64,000 nucleotides of DNA. Source: Pomphorhynchus laevis (taxonomy: Eukaryota; Acanthocephala; Palaeacanthocephala; Echinorhynchida; Pomphorhynchidae). Both the position numbers and the translations under genes were made by a program. The notes below the pieces were generated by a model. That model ran no database searches and was not told the DNA's origin. It was given only the letters and a program-made list of their open reading frames with translations. Position 1 is the first letter of the stretch, and every line of letters begins with the position of its first letter. Below are positions 54,641-63,437 of this stretch, piece after piece. The stretch is taken from positions 124,001 to 188,000 of the forward strand of contig WNNJ02000654.1 in the NCBI GenBank assembly GCA_012934845.2, written 5' to 3'.

Positions 54641-55439
54641 TGTTTTCTTATTTTTCTGCTGTTTTTTTAACTTTTTGGTGGCTGTATTTTTATTTAACAA
54701 AATCCTTATTATTATATTAAAATCACATAGTATAAGTACACTATCTCCAACAAATTTCTAAAGCAAAGCAACAAGACATGCGATGTCCGAACATGGACTA
54801 CGATAAAAAATATCATAATAGTTAGTAATTGCCTACTTAATTTTATAATTATTGCCATATTATTGTTTAATGAATCGAAATAAATTTGTAGCACCGTAAA
54901 GGTACAATCGCTGCGAACATATAAATGGAATCCACGCCTCTCTTTGAAATTCTATCGCTGCAACAAAATTCGTAGCTATGGACGGATATTTCATTGCCAG
55001 ATATAGAATTACTAAGCCATGTCTATGTGAAAACTCCAAGAATGAGTTTATATTGATTTAAGACATACGTAATTTTATCAAACTTATTAAACAAGCAACG
55101 TACATTAGAATACAATACAACGGAATAAGGTTTCTCAATGTTGTTTACCAGCCTATCTTTTTTATAAGCAGTTGAAATAAATCTTTCCAAACACCGATAT
55201 AAATATATAATAAATATATGTCAAATAATAAAAAAAACTAAAATTTTACTTCTTACACACAATAATGTACACCACAATTAAATCAGTGTATATTTGCACT
55301 GATCAAGCATATTACGCCTGATTTATAAGTGGATTGCGATGAAATTCGGATAGCTTATCTTCATATTTAATTGGATTTATTTAACGTAACAATTTTTTGT
55401 TTTTAAATAAATAATTCTTCAGTGAAAAGCAAAACGAAA
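54641..55439. other. AT-rich region without a recognisable gene
   Basis: No gene or element recognised. Confidence 0.45.
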
Positions 55440-55506
55440 GTTGGTACATTCTTATTTAAAGTAATCATATAAGCCTGACGCGAAAGAAAAACGAAAACAG
55501 CAATAG

Positions 55507-55586
55507 ATACCGTTTTGTCATCACAATAACTCGACAGTGCCAGATCCCTCCCCCTTAAATGCAGAGGAGGACTAGCAGACGGCAAT
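55507..55586 (-). ncRNA. Hammerhead ribozyme motif, array 2 copy a (core mutated)
   Basis: Stem III AUUGCCGU/ACGGUAU, GUC, and stem I UGCUAG/CUGGCA (six pairs with one wobble) are kept. The core reads CUGUCGA and GAAA reads AAAA, so cleavage is unlikely. Confidence 0.5.
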
Positions 55587-55815
55587 AAACGAATCATGCG
55601 TATGAAGTTCACAAATTATAACACTTCTATTACCATCATAGAACCAGTACTACTGCTTCACCAAATAGGATCATTAGCAAAAGTACTGACAAATGCCAGC
55701 GCAGGTATCTTTATATCGGCTCACTTCTAATACGAATATATCTCAAATGATACCATTCGCGTGAATTTTTTGTAATCATAAGCCCGTCGCGAAAGAAAAA
55801 CGAAAACAGTAATAG

Positions 55816-55897
55816 ATACCGTTTCGTCATCACAATGACTCATCAGTGCTAGATCCCACCCAGTGATGGATTCAGAGGAGAACTAGCAGACGGCAAT
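55816..55897 (-). ncRNA. Hammerhead ribozyme, type III, array 2 copy b (best copy)
   Basis: On the minus strand, 5' to 3': AUUGCCG, U and C of the GUC cleavage site, UGCUAG, a 30-base loop, CUAGCA (stem I, six perfect pairs), CUGAUGA, stem II GUCAU-UGUG-AUGAC (five perfect pairs), GAAA, and CGGUAU (stem III, with A15.1-U16.1, six pairs including one wobble). Every conserved core position of a hammerhead is present and all three helices form. The open helix is III, so the topology is type III. By eye this is the most convincing RNA motif in the window. Confidence 0.72.
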
Positions 55898-56289
55898 AAA
55901 CGAATCATGTGTATGAGGTACTAGAACACCCCCGTTTCAACACATTGTAAATCCGAGAACTAGCAGACGGCAATAAACGAATCATTTGTATGAGGTACTA
56001 GAACACCCCCGTTTCAACACATTGTAAAGCCGAAAAACGAGTTGTCGTTTGTTGTGGTCGTATTGATTTTTTATTTCAAATTTTTTATCTCATTATCGTT
56101 CAATACCAATCTTGTTTGAAAATTTTATTCTCTGCGGACATTGCCGCCATTTTATTTTCCAGTCAGTTCAGTTTGTTGATCAACACTCTCATTTCTGAAA
56201 CATGCTGATCAACACTGTTTTTATCTGCTTGAATATAAAAGGGCTGAGCTCCTTCACATGCTTTTGTATTCTATCCATGCACATACTTT

Positions 56290-56540
56290 AATAATCTTAA
56301 AATGGCTGAATGGAGAGAATCGGACTTTATTAACACATGCAGTTGGAACATCTGGGTTTTTCTGATCTTCTTTCACAAATCTGTATTCATGCTCGCCCTA
56401 AGGGTGCACACAACGAGCACAAAAGTCCAAACACATGTTTGAAAAGTGACCCCATCGCTGACAACGGTAGCACTGCGGATACCTGAATTTCAGGTCATAA
56501 TCTTCACATATTATCAAACCTCTGTAGATCATTTACAGCT
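56290..56540 (-). mobile_element. Jockey-like LINE ORF1 zinc-knuckle fragment
   Basis: The minus strand reads ICEDYDLKFRYPQCYRCQRW, GHFSNMCLDFCARCVHP, then GEHEYRFVKEDQKNPDVPTA. The CxxCxxxGHxxxxC knuckle with flanking PQCYRCQRWGH is characteristic of gag-like ORF1 of Jockey-type LINEs. One stop interrupts it. It is not the LINE-A ORF1. Confidence 0.65.
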
Positions 56541-57345
56541 AATTTCACAAGAAAAAAGCAGCTGCAAGCAGTTTCTTTTAATTGAATGGTTTACGTTTTT
56601 ATTAACATACTCTCGTTTTTATTTACCAATTCCATTATATATCCCTCTTCGGCGAACGAAAATACATTCTGAAATATATTCGTGCCTTACGATGGAGAAT
56701 CAATCAATGTCAGTTATGTTACTTTAAAATGTTTCCTTTATTGAACAGTTATTAAAAGTGATTTTGGCAAAATCATATTTCAGAATGTACCGCTCCAAGT
56801 TCACTTCCAATAAAAGGTTATCTTTGACGGTACCCCTTATAATCTTCTGAGACATAATTTTGCCTTCTTTATTTTCTCACTTAATTTTAAATGAAAAATT
56901 ATACTGGCTTATTGGCTGAAGCGTTTATTGCGAAGTAAATTTATTCTGAATCCCCTTAATAAATGAATTATTAGAGATCTGTGATTGATGCTTTTTCATA
57001 TCTTGTGTTCACAAGACATCTACTTTTTATATTATATATAAGTAAAAATAGAAAGCAATAAAAACAACAAAAAATTAATAAATAGATATGCACGCAGAAG
57101 CCAAACAAAACAAAATCAAAAAACAATTCATTTTATTTGTTTCAATGTGACAATAAAATGTATTCGGCTGCGTATTATCAGGTTACTTACGTTGTATTCA
57201 GGTTGCTTCGTTGCTTACGTACGAAGGTTGTTAAAATAAAAGTTGCCTTGTTTTTCATTTCATAAAAATTTGAAGGTTTTTATTCAATTAAAATTTTATT
57301 TAAGGTTTTAAAAATATAGTAATTTTAAGTAGCATGTTGGACTTT
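56541..57345. other. AT-rich region without a recognisable gene
   Basis: No gene or element recognised. Confidence 0.4.
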
Positions 57346-59640
57346 AAAACCAGATAACATGCCTGGAGAGTGACAAATGGTTTTTTAGGAACCTAGGAGT
57401 GGCCCTATTAGAATTCAGGATATTCGTTACGGAAAGGTCCCTAGTCCTGAAATCGCACCATGTATGGATAGGTTAGGGAGATGGAGTGGCTCCATAATTG
57501 TGTAGGGATAGTGATTACTCCAAATCTCTATTACTCCAAAACTTAACAAAGGCATATCTTTCAAATTCAATCCGATGTCTTCTCTTTCTAGTTGACAAAC
57601 TACTCCTTCTTTAATATTTTACTGAAGGAAGATAGATGGATTAAGGCGAGCAATGCTCACCCTGTCACTACATAGTTGAAGCCTATATCTAGAGCTTCAA
57701 TATTCTTTCTAGAGAGCATGTCTGAGGAAAACAGAGAGATTAAGAAGGTGTAACATTTTGGCTAGAACCTTAAGTCTCATCATTGTTGGATTGAAAATGT
57801 GATCTTTATAGATAGTCGAAAGATCCGTGGTAGCTTGCGATTATATGTAGGAATTAAATCGAGACATACTCGAATTTTCTATAACAGGGAAGATTATAGT
57901 AGCTGCCTGGAAGAAGGCCACTATCATTGCATCAAAAAGCAAACCTCCTTCTCAGCAACGTATATTCTTCTAACCGCAAACGGAGTAGGTCATTCGCGGT
58001 GGACAGTTGTTAGCCCGACTGTTCAATACAAAAGGGCTTTAACAGACACTTCTCATTAGCGATAGTATGTCGAGAGATAGTTTGTTGCGTGCAATGACCG
58101 GTTACGGACGATGATTTGTGAATAAGATATTAGCTCCTGGCTCTGCAGAGTGCTGCATTAATCCAACGACCAATTGTGTCGTTGAAATCACCAAGTAGCA
58201 TGTGATAACCGCTAACTAATATACGATCTAAGTGGTCACAATTCTTGTAAATCTCTCCCTGCAGAATATAGATATTGATCATGCTGAAATATTTACTGTT
58301 ATTCCAGAGTGTTATCACTAAACAAGACATGGCTGAACAGGAATAGTTCAGTAAGAGGGAATATCTTAAATGGTTCTTAACTAAGATTAGAAGACTCTGA
58401 GATGAAGAGGAGTGTGGTGGGGCTATGCAAGGAGTAAAGCTGGCGATTATGTGCTTTGGTAAAAATTGAGTAATGTCCTGAGGTGACCGGATAGATTTAG
58501 TCTCCTGAAGAATATTGTATCTGCATCGCGATCAGAAAAAAGGCTAAGAGCAGAATCACCTCCCGAATTTCACTGAAGGATGTTCAGTGAAAGCGATTCG
58601 AAACTACTTTACATTGCGCTTAGTGTCACATAGATGAGCTAGCAGCACATAGTTGGAACCATATCTTTGAAGGTTTTGCTCCCACATCCAGCCTCAACAG
58701 AGGGACCGCTCTTTTAATCCTTGCAACGAGGGCAGTATCATCATTTCCCTCATTCAAATGATTGTTGTCTAACCTCCATTTATTGCCTATTTAATATGCT
58801 TGACAGATAATTGGTTTGCCGAGGTCGTTTGTTTGTCCGATTGCACCATGCAAACAGATAGCGCAGTAGAGGAGGTGGTCACCAGAGCTTACACCAACTG
58901 GTGATCATACTCTTCATCTGTTTAATTGTATCGTTGTTCTTAATTTCGATAATTTTTAGGATTATAGTTTCGGATAAGAATGTAGTCTTCGAGGTATCTC
59001 GGAATGAAGCATGTGGAACTCTATTGGTATGGTGTGATGTTTTTGATATTATTCAAAAGCTGCGCATTTGTGGGACCATGCTGGGTGTTATATCTTACAA
59101 TTACAACATGCCGGAGATTTGCTGCGTTTTTATGAGTTATGGTCATTTACACCGGACCCAAATATCCCGCATCTGTAAGGGTGAATAGTTGGATCCCCGT
59201 AGCCCCATCTGGGCAGGTATAGCAGTGGGAATACGTGAGGTTGCCAGATGATATGAGTTTAAATTTAGGATTGCAATATATAAAAGAGTTACATGTGGAT
59301 AGTTACAAGGTACTTATTGCTAAGGCCACAGGGAGGGGTAGCCTGCTTTCCCGATTATGAACCTTATATTTTTGAGGTTGTACGTCTTTTAAAGACTACG
59401 TCTTTTCGTCTTCAGACGAAAACTCAGTTTGTATGTTATTTATCTTAACTGGTGCTTGAATAAACTTAAAAATAAGTGATCCTATATTTATTAGATTTTC
59501 CTCAAAATATTTCAAGTATTCGTTTGCCAAATCCTGAGTGACATACGAAAGTTTGTACATACCGGGGATTCTTTAACAAAGTTAAGTATGAATCTATTAC
59601 TATAATTGGAAACCGAGTTCCTTAGAAAAGTGTCGAAGAC
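57346..59640 (-). mobile_element. LINE-A copy, antisense, ORF1 to linker, RT lost
   Basis: Reading down from 59640: ORF1 (KLSYVTQDLANEYLKYFEEN, FIQAPVKINNIQTEFSSED) near 59560-59400, zinc-knuckle text near 59200, the endonuclease with YHMLLGDFNDTIGRWINAAL near 58200, then the linker matching 53085-53430 (CACTATCCCTACACAATTAT near 57510). It stops at about 57346, just where the RT would start. This again keeps the 5' half and loses the 3' half. Confidence 0.75.
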
Positions 59641-59876
59641 GTTACTGTAACGATTTTCAGGTTCCCGAGTTTCCTAGTAGGTGAAGCTAGCCATTGTAGA
59701 GTGAAGAATTTAGATTAATAAACCTACTAACCAGTTGTGTGCTGAAAACTCCTAGATTTGAAGAAAATTTTGATGGAATTCGCATTTATTTTGATAGCTC
59801 TGACTCTAATATTTCACTCACTGAAAAATGCCAAATTGATGCACTTGCATAACAATAAAGGGTTTTTTAAGAATTA

Positions 59877-60332
59877 TACGTTATATTAATAAGAAATACT
59901 TTCAATACAACTTTTTAATTAGCACGAACAGGAAAGTATAAACCTGCATGCGTTTTTACAACCTTCGTCGGGAAGCTTAACCCGGAATGCGCCTACCACA
60001 GACGCCTAGCCTTTAATAAGGCGTTTCGACATTAGTTTACTCATCACTACAGGGTGGTCTCATCAGTGTGGCCCTGTAGCTACACAACTTCGACAATACT
60101 AACTCCTCAGAAAACCTTTGAATGGAAGTCACTAAGGGCACGCTCGTCAACAGGTTACCAGCGTAACATCTGGTAGGGTTTGCTAAAGCAAACTAAGGTC
60201 GAAACGCCCCATTGGAGGCAAGGCGTCTGCGCTTGGCGCATTTTGGGTTAAGCTTTTAGACGAAGGTTTATACTTTCCTGTTCGAATTAATTAAAAAAGT
60301 TGTATGAAATTCTTTCTTATTAATATAACGTA
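59877..60332. mobile_element. 456-bp palindromic element carrying a hammerhead core
   Basis: The outer arms are complementary: ACGTTATATTAATAAGAAAT-like text at 59877 and its inverse ending 60332, then GAACAGGAAAGTATAAACCT, GGAAGCTTAACCC..., GCAGACGCC and GGCGTTTCGAC...TTAGTTT. The arms run about 165 bases with a loop of about 140 bases. Extra bases (GCATGCGTTTTTACAACCTT) sit only in the left arm. No coding frame. The form is a foldback/MITE-like element or an inverted dimer of a hammerhead repeat. Confidence 0.7.
59996..60071 (-). ncRNA. Type I hammerhead ribozyme motif inside the palindrome
   Basis: On the minus strand: CCACA, CUGAUGA, stem II closed by GAC/GUC with a 26-base loop, GAAA, stem III CGCC/GGCG, then GUC and UGUGG, which pairs perfectly with CCACA (stem I). 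All core residues are intact. Stem II is weak here, but the matching base in the right arm (60198, GGTC instead of TGTC) would give GACC/GGUC, suggesting a four-pair ancestral helix. The right arm retains only the GAAA, stem III and GUC half, on the plus strand (60200-60227). Confidence 0.6.
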
Positions 60333-60930
60333 ACCAGTAGTTTCTATCTAATTATTATTTAAAAAATTATAAAATTATTTATATAATTATAATTATTTAT
60401 CTATATTTTGCTATTGACAGTGAGTTCGATTTTTAACAAAGACAGAAAATTAAATTACTTAAGAATAGATTGGTTGCTTCTTAAATATTGATGAAAAATC
60501 TATAATTGCTGTAAAAGTTGCCTCATCGGTGATAAAATCATTAAAAGGTATGTTTAAAAATGTTAATTTAAGCATGCAAATACAACAAAATAAAATAATT
60601 TAAATTTTAGTTTTATTATAAAAATAAAATGTGTTATCATTAAAGAATTCTTTCCAGTCTATTTTTATCAATATAACACAAACTGCCTGGTTGTAGCTAG
60701 CAGTTAGTGTGAGGTTTATCATTATTTAATAGATGAATGTTAAAATAGAATTAAACATCCTTTATTGCAAAATAAGAAATCAAGCTAGTTATGAGTTATC
60801 AAAATATAAAAGCTTTTTTATTCTGATAGCTAAATGAATTGCATTTGCTTTTAAATAATGATCTACACAAACAAAACAAAACTTTTGTGAATTTGTGAAG
60901 TATGAATACACCCGATATGAATCTTGGTCG
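60333..60930. other. GST upstream region
   Basis: AT-rich sequence. No gene recognised. The proximal promoter of the GST gene lies at its end. Confidence 0.4.
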
Positions 60931-60937
60931 CTCTCTC

Positions 60938-60955
60938 TATATATAACCGATCATT
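60938..60955 (+). promoter_or_regulatory. TATA box of the GST gene
   Basis: TATATATAA at 60938-60946, preceded by a short CT run (CGCTCTCTC), 58 bases upstream of the start codon. A start of transcription near 60970 would leave a 5' UTR of roughly 30 bases. The motif rises above background because the flanks are less AT-rich. Confidence 0.55.
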
Positions 60956-61003
60956 GAGAGGCTACAGGGAAGTAACGCATTTAAACAACAAATCAAAGCA
61001 ACA

Positions 61004-61603
61004 ATGGTATATCGCTTGATATATTTTGACGTAAAGGGTAGGGGAGAGGCTATTAGGCTGTTATTTGCTGCGGCAAATGTCGATTTCGAGGATGTTCGAG
61101 TAAACGGCGACAAGTGGAAGGAAATAAAGGATAGCACACCAACAGGATTATTGCCTCTTCTTGAAGTTGACGATAAGAAATTACCTGAGAGCAAAGCAAT
61201 TGTGCGATATCTTGCAAGAAAGTTTAAGCTTGAAGGAGCTGATGAGCTGGAATGGGCAGCAGCTGATGCCATTGTTTGTTGTATATCTGATATGTTAATG
61301 AAGATGCCACTAGTATATCGAGGTAAAGATGAAAATGAAAAGAAAGAAGCAAAGGAAGCTATAATTTCAACAGATATTCCTCTGGGTCTAAAAAGAGTAT
61401 CCTCCTTAAAAGAGCTATACGGCAAAGGAGATTACTTGGTCGGCAGTGGACTCTCATATGCTGACATATTTTTATATTCAACGATTAACATTATTCACGA
61501 CTTTCTACAGATTGAAGTTGAATTACCAGATAATTTAAAATCTTTAAAGAAGGCAGTAGAAAGTAATCCAGGAATCGCGGATTATTTGAAGAAGAGCAAG
61601 TAA
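61004..61603 (+). CDS. Glutathione S-transferase, sigma-like
   Basis: 199 residues, uninterrupted, from ATG 61004 (context ACAATGG). The thioredoxin-like N-domain starts MVYRLIYFDVKGRGEAIRLL. Tyr7 is the expected catalytic residue that lowers the thiol pKa of glutathione, and the YF-x-x-K/R-G-R-G-E pattern is typical of sigma/alpha/mu/pi enzymes. The cis-proline is Pro51 (LLPLLEVDD), and ES at 62-63 (LPESKAIVRYLARKF) is the glutathione-binding motif. The helical C-domain ends SGLSYADIFLYSTINIIHDF, holding the conserved N-capping box Asp. Length and motifs fit invertebrate sigma GSTs, which conjugate electrophiles or isomerise prostaglandin-like substrates in the cytosol. The absence of introns is unusual for animal sigma GSTs, but the TATA box and poly(A) signal argue for a working gene. 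Confidence 0.93.
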   Translation: MVYRLIYFDVKGRGEAIRLLFAAANVDFEDVRVNGDKWKEIKDSTPTGLLPLLEVDDKKLPESKAIVRYLARKFKLEGADELEWAAADAIVCCISDMLMKMPLVYRGKDENEKKEAKEAIISTDIPLGLKRVSSLKELYGKGDYLVGSGLSYADIFLYSTINIIHDFLQIEVELPDNLKSLKKAVESNPGIADYLKKSK

Positions 61604-61634
61604 AATTTAAAGTCAATGATGATTTTTCGAGAAT

Positions 61635-61640
61635 AATAAA
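61635..61640 (+). terminator. Poly(A) signal of the GST gene
   Basis: AATAAA, 32 bases after the stop codon, giving a very short 3' UTR. Confidence 0.6.
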
Positions 61641-61649
61641 TCAAACATA

Positions 61650-62450
61650 TTTCTTATATATTATTCTTATTTCCTCGTTACTATTTTAAGTAAATCTTAT
61701 TTTGTATATTCACATTCTATCGAGTTGCCCATTATTAATCACAATTGAAGCCGAAATCAAATATAGATCATGCTGCCGATTCTTGTACTTGCATATTGTT
61801 AACGACTTTGCTTATTGTTCAACAGTTCTAATTACTAGCAGTTAGGTGCAAAATATGTTCGATGGGAATTTAATTCAATATATTTTAAGTTTATTGCAAA
61901 TGTATAATCATTTAATTCACTTCTCTTTTTATATGCAAGAACGCGTTTAAAGTTGATATGTTTGTAATACTTTAAGCAATTCTTTCTCAGTGGTTACAAT
62001 TATATGCTTTTGGAAATAGCATTTGGTATTAAGAATCAATAATTCATTTTGTACAAAATGAATTTTTTCTCGTGCCGTAAGTATGTAGACAAGTTTTCGA
62101 CTATTACATCAAATATGACTTAAGGACGTAACAGCCGAACACTCGTATAATTATAATAGTATTTGGTCGTGCATATAATTCACATCTAAGCACTATTTTA
62201 GTATTTTAGATTTCCCATCATCTTTTAGATGGTAACAACAATCAAATAAAGATTAGTCTAATCTGATGATCCGAAGATCACTTTCTATAATGCTTATCTT
62301 CAATATTAATTATATTAAGAGCAAAGCTAGCTAGATAAATTTGTTCGCTTATTGAATAAAAATTATTAGAGTTAAATACAAATATATTATCAATGTATTG
62401 AAACATGTATTTCATAATAAAAAGAAAATTTATAACTGTTCTAGCAAATC
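61650..62450. other. AT-rich region without a recognisable gene
   Basis: No gene or element recognised. Confidence 0.45.
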
Positions 62451-62456
62451 ACAATC

Positions 62457-62497
62457 GACCTTCCAGATCGACTCTCCAGATCGACTTTCCAGATCAA
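62457..62497 (+). repeat. Short tandem repeat before the terminal LINE
   Basis: Three copies of about 15 bases (CTTTCCAGATCGA-like), about 110 bases before the PHD-finger ORF. Possibly part of the LINE's 5' UTR. Confidence 0.5.
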
Positions 62498-62610
62498 ATT
62501 ACACAAATTATAATTGAAATTCTTAGCAAAGAAAAAAGCAAAAATAAAAGTAAATAAACGAAGTAAAAAATTGGACAGACCGCGCAAGTTTGGAAACATC
62601 CGCGTCAGCT

Positions 62611-63198
62611 ATGGAATTATTGCACGACTGCAGCACACTCAAGGCGAATGGCTGTAGCCATTTGCAAGAAAATGCGAACGTAGCGGATACGAGCAGATGC
62701 CCAATATGCATGAAGATAAATCGGCTTAAGGTCCTGATAGAATGTGATACATGTTCTACGTGGCACCACTTATCTTGTGTTGGCCTGACCAAGAAGCAAG
62801 CTGCAATAATTCCCAAGTGGGTTTGCCGCGCATGTTTGGCTCAAAATGAACAGTGCGTTGAGCCTGAGCATACAATTGGAGCTTCAACACCGGATACTCT
62901 TGCTACCGATTGTCTACATCAGGGATGGAGAAGACAATCAGGCACTGTAGTTCGTTTGCCTACACGAATACGCGGAATGGCAGCACAAATAATGTCAGAT
63001 TTAATAAAGGACGCACTTTCTTTGAATACAGAGGAGTCATGGGTACGTCTACTATTGTTCCCAAAGATATGTTTTGCAACTCATATCGAGAGGTCCTCAT
63101 CACAGCGTGCACAGCGCAATAATGCAAGTCACATGAAAGAAAGCTTGTGCCGGTACACCTCCACACCTTTGGAGCAACTTATTGCCAGTCTCGCCTAA
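62611..63198 (+). pseudogene. N-terminal PHD-finger domain of the RLE-type LINE
   Basis: From ATG 62611 (MELLHDCSTLKANGCSHLQE). The zinc finger is RCPICMKINRLKVLIECDTC, STWHHLSCVGLTKKQAAIIP and KWVCRACL. The Cys4-His-Cys3 spacing with the WHH..C and W.C..C endings is a PHD finger, which in other proteins reads histone tails. The next segment (LPTRIRGMAAQIMSDLIKDA, ESWVRLLLFPKICF) matches the region before the RT in related LINEs. A stop at 63196-63198 precedes a continuation in the same frame (63244-63360, up to LLNLHSQNGIYRLQ). Confidence 0.75.
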
Positions 63199-63437
63199 CC
63201 TTACGAAGCTTCGCGCGCCGCAGATGTCCCTACTAACTCAGCTGTGGCTCTTGCTCGACGTGGCAACTACGGAAAAGCGATGAAAAGACTATGTTGTAAT
63301 GGATTGGCCCCGGTCAATGAGACAGTTCGTGAAAAACTGCTTAATCTACACTCACAAAACGGGATTTATCGTTTACAATCGGATACTTGCCTTGATGCAG
63401 GCTTTCAAGTCAATTCTTTGATTGTGGATTGCAGTCT

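Larger units (their letters stand above)
55440..56035 (-). repeat. Dimeric hammerhead-bearing tandem repeat, array 2
   Basis: Two units about 309 bases apart belong to the same family as 17522-18090. Shared landmarks are AAGCC(T/C)G(A/T)CGCGAAAG, ACAAATGCCAGCGCAGGTAT and GCAGACGGCAATAAACGAAT. A further short tandem of the 3' part (ACTAGCAGACGGCAATAAAC ... CACCCCCGTTTCAACACATT) follows at 55957-56030. Each unit holds one hammerhead on the minus strand. Confidence 0.65.

Noticed and set aside
58901-59188. Plus-strand open frame starting MIILFICLIVSLFLI as a membrane peptide
   Set aside because: It lies antisense to LINE-A ORF1 and has no independent support.
62262-62285. CTGATGATCCGAAGATCA as a hammerhead core
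   Set aside because: GAAA is missing after the small hairpin and no flanking stems pair.
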